A program made the translations under genes and the position numbers. DNA of 64,000 bases from an uncultured Dorea sp. (lineage in GTDB: Bacteria; Bacillota; Clostridia; Lachnospirales; Lachnospiraceae), in the NCBI GenBank assembly GCA_910580235.1, contig CAJTVU010000004.1, positions 1 to 64,000 on the forward strand, in the 5' to 3' direction. The notes beneath the pieces are model-generated. The model did not search any database. It had not been told where the DNA came from and saw nothing but the letters and a program-made list of their open reading frames with translations. How positions within the stretch are numbered: position 1 is the stretch's first letter; every line of letters begins with the position of its first letter. Shown one piece after another: positions 42,756 through 51,466 of this stretch.

Positions 42756-42953
42756 ATGAAAGGCACGGTAAAGTGGTTCAACAACCAGAAAGGGTACGGA
42801 TTTATTTCTGACGAGTCAGGAAACGATGTATTCGTTCATTATTCAGGACTTAATATGGAAGGATTCAAGTCTCTGGAAGAAGGCCAGGAAGTAGAATACG
42901 ATGTGACTGAAGGTGCAAAAGGACCACAGGCTGTCAACGTTACAAAACTTTAA
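42756..42953 (+). CDS. cspA: Cold-shock protein
   Basis: The 65-residue OB-fold nucleic-acid chaperone contains RNP1 (KGYGFI, residues 13-18) and RNP2 (VFVHYS, near 27-32) and starts MKGTVKWFNNQ. It melts RNA structures after cold shock or during growth transitions. TGGAGG precedes the ATG. It is monocistronic with its own promoter and a structured leader. Confidence 0.97.
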   Translation: MKGTVKWFNNQKGYGFISDESGNDVFVHYSGLNMEGFKSLEEGQEVEYDVTEGAKGPQAVNVTKL

Positions 42954-43059
42954 TCGGCACAATTATTAATCATATTTTTAATGTTTTTTACGTAATAATA
43001 TCTGGTTCCTGATATTGAAAATAAAAATAAGATATAAAATAAGATTAATACACGAACAG

Positions 43060-43111
43060 GGAGAAGGCGTCGCAAGATCATCCAGACAGATGATCTTGCG
43101 GCGCCTTCTCC
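43060..43111. terminator. Long stem-loop between cspA and the AEC transporter gene
   Basis: A 23-bp stem with one wobble (43060-43082 with 43089-43111) and a CAGACA loop lies between two convergent genes. It lacks a good T-tract on either side, so termination may depend on the stem alone or it may stabilise 3' ends. Confidence 0.6.
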
Positions 43112-43128
43112 TATATCTTCCCATATCT

Positions 43129-44043
43129 TCAAAGTGCGATCATTGACACAAGGGGGATCGTCGCCACAGAAAGGATCGTCGTAAGAGCAACCCCCTTCGC
43201 CACGAACTCGGCGTCCTCCTCACTGCCGTACTGGCCTGCAAGCATCGCCGTCATACTGGCCGCGGGAGTGGCAAGCATGACCATGCACACTCCGCACAGC
43301 ATCTTATTATCGATCGCTCTCGTAATAAAAGCCATAGCAATAACCGGAACAAGGACGAGCTTCACAGCGCAGCCTCCAAGAAGCTTCACATCTGTAAACA
43401 AACGCCCAAAGGGGATCTTGGCAAGGGAGATTCCAATGACCATCATGCTGAGAGGAGACGTAAGCCCTCCAAGCCCGCTTATGGCCGTCTTAAGGAACGA
43501 AGGGAAGGAACATTTTGTCAGGTAGGCGACGATCGCAAAAATGCAGCTGACGACCCCGATATTAAGGACTTTCTTCCACCGCGCCTCCTTCTCTCCTTCC
43601 TCACATATGACCTCAACCCCATACGTATAGGCAAAGATATTGAACAATATGCTGAAGACAGCGGCATACAGAAGCGCTTCCTGTCCGTACACCGCCGCAA
43701 CGAGCGGGAATCCCATGTAGACCACATTATTAAAAGAGAACAGCAGCGTATATGCCCTCCTCATCTTACTCTCAACGCGGAAGACCGCCGGCAGGGTCCG
43801 GGCCAGCAGGATGATAAAGACGAAGATGGCCGCCGCAAGGCCCGCTGTCGTGAGGAAATCCCGACCCTCAATCGAACCGTCGCCATTGACGACGGCCGAC
43901 ACGATGAGCGCCGGGTTAGCCACGTTCAGCACGACCCACGACAGCTTCCTGCCGAACTCGTCGTCGGCCACGTTCCTTTTGGCGGCCCCATACCCTATGA
44001 ACATATAAATGAACAGTACGACCATCTGCTGTAATAATAACAT
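43129..44043 (-). CDS. AEC-family transporter
   Basis: The 304-residue protein has about ten transmembrane helices in two five-helix halves, with the auxin-efflux-carrier family features NPALIVSAV, FSFNNVVYMGFPLV in the first half and PLSMMVIGISLAKIPF in the second. Family members export or import organic acids such as malate. As the last gene after the ior-paaK-ACT set, it may move aryl acids or other products of that pathway. No strong ribosome binding site is visible before its ATG. Confidence 0.85.
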   Translation of the reverse strand: MLLLQQMVVLFIYMFIGYGAAKRNVADDEFGRKLSWVVLNVANPALIVSAVVNGDGSIEGRDFLTTAGLAAAIFVFIILLARTLPAVFRVESKMRRAYTLLFSFNNVVYMGFPLVAAVYGQEALLYAAVFSILFNIFAYTYGVEVICEEGEKEARWKKVLNIGVVSCIFAIVAYLTKCSFPSFLKTAISGLGGLTSPLSMMVIGISLAKIPFGRLFTDVKLLGGCAVKLVLVPVIAMAFITRAIDNKMLCGVCMVMLATPAASMTAMLAGQYGSEEDAEFVAKGVALTTILSVATIPLVSMIAL

Positions 44044-44071
44044 CTCTACACACTTTCCGCTTTTATATGAT

Positions 44072-44509
44072 TTATCTGTTGGCGCTGTACGCCTCGTCCG
44101 CGCTGTATACGTCGAACCCTCCGGCTCTTAATATCTCCACGACCTTCTCCGGATCGTCGCTCTTTAATACGGCCGCCGCGTCGCTCCCGTTGGCGAACGC
44201 ATACATGTACTCTATATTCACCGCGCCCTCCACGATCTTGTGCATCGCCTTGCCAAGAGAGCCAGTAGCGTGAGGCACGCGGAGCGCCACCACATCGGCA
44301 AGCATAGCGGTGATTCCTTCGCTTTTCAGCGCCACCTTCCCCTTTTCAGGGTCGGACACGATCATACGGAGCATTCCGTAATCAGAAGTGTCCGCAAGGC
44401 TCAACGCCACAATATTGACGTCATTTTCTGAGAGGACTTTAAGCACTTCGTCAAGACGCCCCTCCCTGTTCTCTAAAAATACCGATAACTGCCGGATTGT
44501 GCTGCTCAT
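44072..44509 (-). CDS. Two-domain ACT protein
   Basis: The 145-residue protein contains two tandem ACT domains (about 5-70 with QLSVFLENREGRLDEVLKVL, and about 72-140 with VPHATGSLGKAMHKIV). Stand-alone ACT pairs of this kind commonly accompany phenylacetate-CoA ligase genes and are presumed to sense aromatic amino acids. It follows paaK by 15 bases. GGAGGGAG precedes the ATG. Confidence 0.9.
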   Translation of the reverse strand: MSSTIRQLSVFLENREGRLDEVLKVLSENDVNIVALSLADTSDYGMLRMIVSDPEKGKVALKSEGITAMLADVVALRVPHATGSLGKAMHKIVEGAVNIEYMYAFANGSDAAAVLKSDDPEKVVEILRAGGFDVYSADEAYSANR

Positions 44510-44524
44510 ATAGTCTCCCTCCTT

Positions 44525-45850
44525 CTATCTGTTGTCAATGACACGTTTCGCCTTCCCTTCGCTTCTCTGGATCGTCTTAGGCTCTACCAGCTTCACTCTC
44601 ACAGATACGCCAAGCGCCTGCTTAAGCACTGCTCCCACCTTCTCTTTCAGCCTGTCCAGCTTCCGGATCTCGTCTGAGAAATATTCCTCATCAACCTCGA
44701 CCATGACTGTCAGCACATCTAAGTTGTTCTCACGGTCAACAATAAGCATATAATGAGGCGCCACGCCGCCGCCCATAGACAAAAGCGCCGTCTCCACCTG
44801 GGTTGGGAACACGTTCACGCCCCGGATGACTTTCATGTCGTCCGTCCGCCCGGTAAACTTCTGGATCCTTGGGAGCGTCCTGCCGCACTCGCAGGGCGCA
44901 TGCTCAATGCTCGTGAGATCTTTCGTCCTGTAACGGAGGAGCGGCATACCTTCCTTAGCCAGCGTCGTGAATACAAGCTCTCCTGTCTCACCGTCCCCGC
45001 ACGGGCTCTGATCTGCCGGGCTAAGCACTTCAGGGTAGAAATAATCCTCATACACATGAAGGCCTTTATGATGGATACAGTCCATGGCTACGCCCGGCCC
45101 TGTAATCTCGCACAGTCCGTAGATGTCAAAAGTATTGATGTGCAAGATGCTTTCTATCTTCTTACGCATCTCCTCTGTCCAGGGCTCCGCACCGTTAATG
45201 CTGGCCTTGATCTTCAGACGTTCCACAATGCCTGCCTCCTGCGCCGCCTCCGCAAGATAGAGAGCGTAGGACGGCGTGCACGCAAAGGCTGTCGCCCCGA
45301 AGTCCTCCATACACATCAGCTGCCTCTGGGTATTTCCCGCAGACATAGGGATCGCCATCGCCCCGAGAGCCTGCGCTCCGAAATCAAGCCCCAGGCCTCC
45401 CGTAAACAGGCCATATCCATAACATATATGGATCCTGTCCCCGGCGGTAAGCCCTGCCATCGTCAGCGCTCTCGCCACGCACTCTCCCCACACTTCCACA
45501 TCCTTCTGTGTATAGGAAGCCAGTGTGAGCTTCCCTGTCGTCCCAGAAGTCCCCTGCACTCTGGCGATCTTCTCCTGAGGGACTGCAAGGAGCCCAAAAG
45601 GATAATTATCTCTTAAGTCCTCTTTCGTAGTGAAGGGAAGCTTATGTATATCGTCGATCCCTTTAATATCGCCCGGCAGCACGCCCGATGCATCCATCTT
45701 ATCTTTGTAGAATGCAACATTCTCATACACATTCTTCACCTGTTTCACAAGACGTTCGCTCTGGAGCGCATGCATCTCGTCTCTGCTCATGCATTCGATC
45801 CTTGGGTCTCTGATTCTTTCTTTCCAGTCTTTCAGCGCTACTTTTGCCAT
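44525..45850 (-). CDS. paaK: Phenylacetate-CoA ligase
   Basis: An AMP-forming ligase (441 residues) converting phenylacetate or related aryl acetates to CoA thioesters. Motifs: the P-loop QGTSGTTGKLT, DIYGLCEITGPGVAMDC, ELVFTTLAKEGMPLLRYRTKDLT and the C-terminal GRTDDMKVIRGVNVFPTQVE. In anaerobes such as this it works with indolepyruvate ferredoxin oxidoreductase, either trapping or interconverting aryl acids and aryl-acetyl-CoA with ATP yield. It lies 18 bases after iorB and before the ACT protein. Confidence 0.94.
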   Translation of the reverse strand: MAKVALKDWKERIRDPRIECMSRDEMHALQSERLVKQVKNVYENVAFYKDKMDASGVLPGDIKGIDDIHKLPFTTKEDLRDNYPFGLLAVPQEKIARVQGTSGTTGKLTLASYTQKDVEVWGECVARALTMAGLTAGDRIHICYGYGLFTGGLGLDFGAQALGAMAIPMSAGNTQRQLMCMEDFGATAFACTPSYALYLAEAAQEAGIVERLKIKASINGAEPWTEEMRKKIESILHINTFDIYGLCEITGPGVAMDCIHHKGLHVYEDYFYPEVLSPADQSPCGDGETGELVFTTLAKEGMPLLRYRTKDLTSIEHAPCECGRTLPRIQKFTGRTDDMKVIRGVNVFPTQVETALLSMGGGVAPHYMLIVDRENNLDVLTVMVEVDEEYFSDEIRKLDRLKEKVGAVLKQALGVSVRVKLVEPKTIQRSEGKAKRVIDNR

Positions 45851-45868
45851 TTTCCTCTCTCCTAATCA

Positions 45869-46438
45869 TTATAAACGATAGCCGACTTCAAATGCTTTCT
45901 TGTTGATCTCTATCGTCTTTGGCGGCACTGTCCGCTCTATCACGTCGTACCACTGTTCTTTTGTAAAATCCATATGCTGCGCTGCGACGCCAAGCACGAT
46001 CAAGTTGAATACTTTCGGGTTCCCGATCTTCTTTGACTCTTCTGTGGCGTCCACGGTATACACTTTATATTCTTCCCTTAGCTTGTCCAATATCCCTTCC
46101 GGGTACTGCGCCGCCCCGATCACTACCGGCATCGGGTCGATCCGCCAGTCATTCACGATAAGGGCTCCGTCCTTTTTAAGGAAGTGCGCGTAGCGAAGCG
46201 CTTCCAGCCTCTCGAACGCGATGATGACATCTGCCTGCCCTTCTTCCACGATCGGCTCCGCCACTGACTCTCCGTAGCGGACGAAAGTCACTACGCTCCC
46301 GCCTCTTTGAGCCATCCCGTGGACTTCGGACAGCTTTACGTCATAGCCTCCGGCGATCGCAAGGCCGCCTAAGATCCTGCTTGTGAGGAGCGTCCCCTGT
46401 CCGCCTACTCCGACGATCATGATATTCTTCGTTCCCAT
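45869..46438 (-). CDS. iorB: Indolepyruvate:ferredoxin oxidoreductase, beta subunit
   Basis: The 189-residue gamma-domain subunit of the 2-oxoacid:ferredoxin oxidoreductase family. Landmarks are the N-terminal IVGVGGQGTLLTSRILG and EVHGMAQRGGSVVTFVRYG. It pairs with IorA to decarboxylate aryl pyruvates (from Trp, Phe, Tyr) to aryl-acetyl-CoA with reduction of ferredoxin. Its start codon overlaps the iorA stop by one base, ensuring coupled translation. Confidence 0.95.
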   Translation of the reverse strand: MGTKNIMIVGVGGQGTLLTSRILGGLAIAGGYDVKLSEVHGMAQRGGSVVTFVRYGESVAEPIVEEGQADVIIAFERLEALRYAHFLKKDGALIVNDWRIDPMPVVIGAAQYPEGILDKLREEYKVYTVDATEESKKIGNPKVFNLIVLGVAAQHMDFTKEQWYDVIERTVPPKTIEINKKAFEVGYRL

Positions 46439-48192
46439 TATCTGTCCCCCTCCTTCACAAGCTCGATCGCGTCAAATTTACACAAGTCCGCGCACAGCCC
46501 GCAGCCGGTACACATCGTATCGTCAATGTGGATCGTCCCATCCGCGTTCTTCGTCATGGCGGGGCAGCCCGGCTTCATGCACATGCCGCACTTCTTACAT
46601 TTATCCTCATGGGCGATATACAGAGGCTTCTTCTCCTTACTTAGCAGTATACAAGGGGACTTGGTGATGATCACCGACACTTCGTCCCGCGCCAGCTCCT
46701 CTTTCACCGTCTTTTCCAGCGTTACAAGGTCGAAAGCGTCGACCTCGATCACGTGCTTTACGCCCATAGCGCGGCAGAGCGCGGCAATGTCGATGGCAAA
46801 GGCCGGCTCTCCGAGAAGCGTCTTTCCAGTCGCCGCATGATCCTGATGGCCCGTCATGCCCGTTGTAGAATTATCCAGGATCATAACCGTCCCTGTAGCC
46901 TTGTTGTAGATCATGTTCATAAGGGAATTCACGCCCGTATGTAAAAATGTGGAATCACCAATCACTGCCACCCAGTCTTTGATGTACTCTTTCCCCTTCG
47001 CCTTCTCCATGCCATGAAGGCTGGAAATGCTCGCGCCCATACAGATCGTGGTGTCCACCACGCTAAGCGGCGCCACCGCGCCCAATGTATAGCATCCAAT
47101 ATCTCCCGCCGCATGGATCTTCATTTTCTTCAACACATGGAACACGCTTCTGTGGGGGCAGCCAGGACAGAGGATCGGCGGCCTTCCCGGAGCCTGGGCC
47201 GGCGCTTTTGTTTCTGCCTTCTCCCCCAGCGCCGCTTCGCGGATCATGTTGGCGCTGTACTCGCCCTGGATCGTGAACAGATCTTTGCCTTTTGCCTGGA
47301 TGCCCCAGGATCTAACCTGCTCCTCGATCACCGGGTCAAGCTCCTCGATAATATATAAGTCTTCCACTTTAGCGGCGAACTCTTCGATCATCTTCCTTGG
47401 AAGAGGGTTGACCATCCCCAGCTTCAGCACAGACGCTCCTGGTATGGCCTCTTTTACATATTGATATGGGATTCCGCTTGTTATAACGCCGATCTTCGTA
47501 TCGTTCATCTCTATGCGGTTCACCGGCAGCGTATTGGCCGCCTCCGCCAGCTCCTTGTTGCGCTTCTCTATCTCTACATGGCGAAGCTTGGCATTGGCCG
47601 GCATCATCACCGTCTTACCGATGTTCTTCTCATATGGCTTGTCTTCCACTGCCTCTCTCTCACACAGCTCTACAAGCCCCTGAGAATGTGCGAGCCTCGT
47701 AGTCGTGCGTAAGATGAACGGCCGATCGAACTGCTCGCTGAGCGCGAACGCCGCCTTCATGTACTCTTTGGCCTCCGCACTGTCAGAGGGCTCCAATACC
47801 GGAAGCCCCGCCGCACGGGCCACCATCCTCGTGTCCTGCTCATTCTGAGAGCTGTAAAGCCCCGGATCGTCGGCTACGACAATGACAAGGCCGCCGTTCA
47901 CTCCCATATAAGATACTGTGTATGCCGGATCTGCCGCCACGTTGAACCCTACATGCTTCATGCACGCCATGGCGCGCGCCCCTGCGATGGACGCGCCGAT
48001 CGCAACCTCTACAGCCACCTTTTCATTGGGCGACCACTCGCAGTAAAGAGCATCTTTATATTGCACCAGGTATTCGCTTATCTCCGTGCTTGGCGTGCCA
48101 GGATAAGCGGCCGACACCTTTACTCCCGCCTCATACGCTCCTCTGGCAATGGCTTCATTGCCCAGCATGATCACTCTCTTTGTCTCTGACAT
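46438..48192 (-). CDS. iorA: Indolepyruvate:ferredoxin oxidoreductase, alpha subunit
   Basis: The 584-residue catalytic subunit has the pyrimidine-binding half (about 1-230, AYPGTPSTEISEYL and the ARAMACMKHVGFNVA stretch), a TPP-binding half (about 340-500, CPGCPHRSVF, GDIGCYTLG, and GDSTFLHTG with NSTTGMTGHQ) and a C-terminal double 4Fe-4S module (CKKCGMCMKPGCP and CTGCGLCADLCK). It oxidises aryl pyruvates to CoA thioesters with ferredoxin as acceptor. It heads the iorA-iorB-paaK-ACT-AEC operon. AGGAGG precedes the ATG. Confidence 0.96.
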   Translation of the reverse strand: MSETKRVIMLGNEAIARGAYEAGVKVSAAYPGTPSTEISEYLVQYKDALYCEWSPNEKVAVEVAIGASIAGARAMACMKHVGFNVAADPAYTVSYMGVNGGLVIVVADDPGLYSSQNEQDTRMVARAAGLPVLEPSDSAEAKEYMKAAFALSEQFDRPFILRTTTRLAHSQGLVELCEREAVEDKPYEKNIGKTVMMPANAKLRHVEIEKRNKELAEAANTLPVNRIEMNDTKIGVITSGIPYQYVKEAIPGASVLKLGMVNPLPRKMIEEFAAKVEDLYIIEELDPVIEEQVRSWGIQAKGKDLFTIQGEYSANMIREAALGEKAETKAPAQAPGRPPILCPGCPHRSVFHVLKKMKIHAAGDIGCYTLGAVAPLSVVDTTICMGASISSLHGMEKAKGKEYIKDWVAVIGDSTFLHTGVNSLMNMIYNKATGTVMILDNSTTGMTGHQDHAATGKTLLGEPAFAIDIAALCRAMGVKHVIEVDAFDLVTLEKTVKEELARDEVSVIITKSPCILLSKEKKPLYIAHEDKCKKCGMCMKPGCPAMTKNADGTIHIDDTMCTGCGLCADLCKFDAIELVKEGDR

Positions 48193-48333
48193 CTTTAGCC
48201 TCCTCTTCTTATGTCGTTAGATAGAACAAAGTGGGCAAGCCCACTTCGATTCCCCTTTAACGCGCCGCGCACGATTACGAAATAACCTTTCCCTCTCGTG
48301 CGAGCGCGCGTCCCCCGAAGGGTTTTATTGTTC

Positions 48334-50421
48334 CTACCTGTCCCCGTCTATCGGTGACAGGACAGATAAAGTCCCTTTCATGGAATCGTCATAGAACTTG
48401 TACTGATTCCTTCCTCCCCGCTTCGATGAATACAACGCCTGATCCGCAGCATAGAAGAGCTTCTCGTAGTCGGCCCCGTGCTCCGGAAGCGTGGACACCC
48501 CCATGCTGACAGATATATAGAAGCTGCCGTACTGCCCTGTGACAGCGCGGAACACCCGCGACACCTGAGCCTCGAAATCCCCCGTATATTCCATGAACAC
48601 AAGGAACTCATCTCCGCCCATACGGATAATGACATCCGTCTGGCGCAGGTTATCCCGCAGCCGCTCTGCAACATGCTGGAGCACTTCATCTCCAAACAGA
48701 TGCCCATAATAATCGTTGGCATGCTTGAAGTAATCCAGATCAAAGAGGATCATGCCAAATCTCTTCTTTCCTCCGGTGCTGATCCTTTCTTCAATAATGG
48801 CTCTCCCGCTCATATGGTTATACAGGCCCGTCAGCATATCATGAGACGCCATCTGGCGCAGATTATCCATCCGCCTGTAGTCGTTATCTACATTGACGAG
48901 CTTCCCGATCGCCCCTGTGAAGACCGCCTTCTCAGAAAGCTCCTCCTCATCCTCCCACATGACGCGCATCGTAAGCTTATGCCAGTTGTCGCTGTCGCCC
49001 ACACGTATACAGTACGACCCCTTGATGATCGTATCTTTCGGGGTTGCCGCCAGCAGCTTGGCCTTGATATCTTCCAGTGTCTCTTGCGACAGGATCTGCT
49101 TTAACTTTTTATTTTCCATCGGATGCATGATCAGCTCGTCGACGCCAAAATGTTTCGCAGACCACGCCGGCATGATTACCATATCTGCCGCCCGGTCATA
49201 CTCAAACTGGATCTCCTGGGACATAGAGGCAAAGAACTGGTATTTGATGCGCTCCTTCTCCAGAAGCTTTAACGTCCGATCCGACGCTACCGCTTCATCC
49301 TTCTTGATCAGCTTCACGGCGCTGTTCTGTACATCGTATTTTCTTGTCTCTCTTACAGCGTTCACCTTAAGCCCGGCTTTTAAGGCCGGCGCGATTTCTT
49401 TAAGGCATTCAAGCAGCAGCGGATTGAAAGCGCCGCACTCGCCGTCTACGATCATGAGCAGAGATTTCTCATGCAAGTACGCTGGCTTATACACCCGCTT
49501 GTTCGTCAACGCCTCATACACGTCCGCCATCGCCACGACCTGCGCCCAGATAGGGATCTCCTCCCCTACAAGCCCGTCGGGATAGCCGCGGCCGTCATAA
49601 CGTTCGTGATGCCACATACATATATCATGCCCCAGCTCCAGCAGCTCCCCCTCTTCCCGCCACGCCGCTTTCTTAAGCATCTCGGCGCCGATAGGAGCAT
49701 GGGTCTTCATTACTTCAAACTCTTCTGCGGTAAGCCTCCCCGGCTTATTCAGTACCTTCTCATCAATGGCGATCTTCCCGATGTCGTGGAACATGGAAGC
49801 TATGCTGATCATAGCTATCTTCGCTTTGTCCAGATTATATTTGTCTGTCTTCTCCACCAGCTTGTTGAGGAGCATTTCTGTAATGACGCGCACATGCAGT
49901 ACATGGAGGCCGCTCTCACCGTTCCGGAACTCCACGATATTGCTCAGGATCTCCACCATCTGCCCGCTCTGCTTCTCCCGCTGGTAGATCTGCTCCGTGA
50001 CCATGCTCTGCAGCATCTTCTGCTTGGCATGGAGCATGATCGTATTGTTCGCTTTATGGTGGACGACTTTAAAATCAAACGGTCGGACGATATAGTCTGT
50101 AACGCCCATATCATACGCCTGGCTTATGTATTTTGATGACGCCTCCGCTGATATCATGATGACAGGGACATGATCGATCCACCCGCCTTTGTTCATGACT
50201 TTCAGAACTTCGAAGCCGTCCATTTTAGGCATGACAATATCAAGAAGCATCAATGCGATCTCACTGTCATGCTGCTTTACAGCTGCCACAGCCTCTACTC
50301 CGTCCCGAGCTTCCAATATCTCGTAGTCATCTTTGAGCATGTCCGTAAGAATAGAACGGTTCAGCTCCGAATCGTCTACAACCAGTATTTTCCGTTTTTT
50401 GCTTCTTTCATATGTGTTCAT
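48334..50421 (-). CDS. Response regulator with HD-GYP and GGDEF domains
   Basis: The 695-residue protein joins a receiver domain (about 10-125; Asp in LMLLDIVMPKMDGFE, Lys-equivalent replaced in YIVRPFDF), an HD-GYP phosphodiesterase domain (about 155-350; MFHDIGKIAI and HHERYDGRGYP), a PAS-like segment (about 400-515) and a GGDEF diguanylate cyclase domain (about 525-680; intact MGGDEFLVF with RQTD forming an inhibitory I-site). It therefore carries both cyclic-di-GMP hydrolysis and synthesis modules under one receiver. A phosphorylatable sensor partner is not adjacent. AAGGA is 7 bases before the ATG. Confidence 0.93.
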   Translation of the reverse strand: MNTYERSKKRKILVVDDSELNRSILTDMLKDDYEILEARDGVEAVAAVKQHDSEIALMLLDIVMPKMDGFEVLKVMNKGGWIDHVPVIMISAEASSKYISQAYDMGVTDYIVRPFDFKVVHHKANNTIMLHAKQKMLQSMVTEQIYQREKQSGQMVEILSNIVEFRNGESGLHVLHVRVITEMLLNKLVEKTDKYNLDKAKIAMISIASMFHDIGKIAIDEKVLNKPGRLTAEEFEVMKTHAPIGAEMLKKAAWREEGELLELGHDICMWHHERYDGRGYPDGLVGEEIPIWAQVVAMADVYEALTNKRVYKPAYLHEKSLLMIVDGECGAFNPLLLECLKEIAPALKAGLKVNAVRETRKYDVQNSAVKLIKKDEAVASDRTLKLLEKERIKYQFFASMSQEIQFEYDRAADMVIMPAWSAKHFGVDELIMHPMENKKLKQILSQETLEDIKAKLLAATPKDTIIKGSYCIRVGDSDNWHKLTMRVMWEDEEELSEKAVFTGAIGKLVNVDNDYRRMDNLRQMASHDMLTGLYNHMSGRAIIEERISTGGKKRFGMILFDLDYFKHANDYYGHLFGDEVLQHVAERLRDNLRQTDVIIRMGGDEFLVFMEYTGDFEAQVSRVFRAVTGQYGSFYISVSMGVSTLPEHGADYEKLFYAADQALYSSKRGGRNQYKFYDDSMKGTLSVLSPIDGDR

Positions 50422-50518
50422 GCTGGTTTCCTTATCATCCCTCTTATTCTTTCATCTCATTTTACGATATAAGCTACAGTATTGTCAATTATTCCACCGT
50501 ATTTTGTATGTCTTATAT

Positions 50519-51379
50519 TTATTTCACTTCCTCTTTGAATCCCTCTCCCACTACTTCGTTGGATTCCATTATAATCGTGAATGCTTCCGGGTCCAGGGTG
50601 TGCACCATCTTCTTAATCTGGTACATCTCTTTGTTGTTGCAGGCGCACATAATGACGTCTTTATTCTTCCCGGAATAGCTCCCCACTCCCCGCAGTATGG
50701 TGGAGCCTCTCCCTGAATACGCGTCGATCTGCTTTGCCAGCTCTCTCCCTCTCTCTGTAACGATCAGCGTCATTTTCCCTTCATCGATGCCGTACAGTAT
50801 CTTGTCTATAATAACTGTCAGGAGGTACGTGACGATAATGCCATATATGAACCCATCCACATCGCGGAATACAAGCACGCTCCCTAAGATGATCGTAGCA
50901 ATGTCCAGCGTCCCGGTAATGGCTCCAAGAGATACGTGGGGCTTTACTTTCTTTACAGACATCGTAATGAAATCCTGTCCCCCCGTGGAAGACCCCCGCA
51001 TGAACACCAGGGCGAATCCCGTACCGCACAATACGCCCATGCAGAGCGCGGCAAGAAGCCTGCTCCCTTCATACACCGGAAAAAGAGGAGCCACATAATC
51101 TATAATAACGGAGCTGATGAACATCGTCTTCATGGATTTCAGGAAGAACGCCCGCCCCAGGAACCGATAGCAGAAGACAGCGACAGGGATATTGAGCAGG
51201 ATCGTCCCTATCCCTACCGGGATCCCCAGCAGATGGTACAAGATGATCGCGATCCCTGAAAATCCTGCCACTGGAAAATCTGCCTGAAGAGCAAAGTTGT
51301 AGACCCCGGCCGCGATCAGCGCTCCCGCCACAATATCCGTCAATATGTCCATTCCCGCTTCTTTCCAATCTATCTTCAT
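50519..51379 (-). CDS. YitT family membrane protein
   Basis: The 286-residue protein has five or six transmembrane helices in the first 190 residues (DUF161/YitT; GALIAAGVYNFAL..., FMRGSSTGGQDFI) and a soluble C-terminal DUF2179 domain (about 200-280, GYDEGK-like opening and VHTLDPEAFTIIMESNEVVGEGF). The family is widespread in Firmicutes with unknown substrate. AGGAGG is 8 bases before the ATG; an adjacent GTG is an alternative start. Confidence 0.9.
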   Translation of the reverse strand: MKIDWKEAGMDILTDIVAGALIAAGVYNFALQADFPVAGFSGIAIILYHLLGIPVGIGTILLNIPVAVFCYRFLGRAFFLKSMKTMFISSVIIDYVAPLFPVYEGSRLLAALCMGVLCGTGFALVFMRGSSTGGQDFITMSVKKVKPHVSLGAITGTLDIATIILGSVLVFRDVDGFIYGIIVTYLLTVIIDKILYGIDEGKMTLIVTERGRELAKQIDAYSGRGSTILRGVGSYSGKNKDVIMCACNNKEMYQIKKMVHTLDPEAFTIIMESNEVVGEGFKEEVK

Positions 51380-51466
51380 CACTGTGCCCTCCTAGATATA
51401 AGTATGCCTTTGCCGCAAAAGACGGACGAAAGCTATTTAAAAATATCATTTACAGCCGCTCTTATC

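Noticed and set aside
42950..43132. A 60-codon minus-strand frame between cspA and the AEC transporter
   Set aside because: Runs through the strong intergenic stem-loop and has no ribosome binding site.
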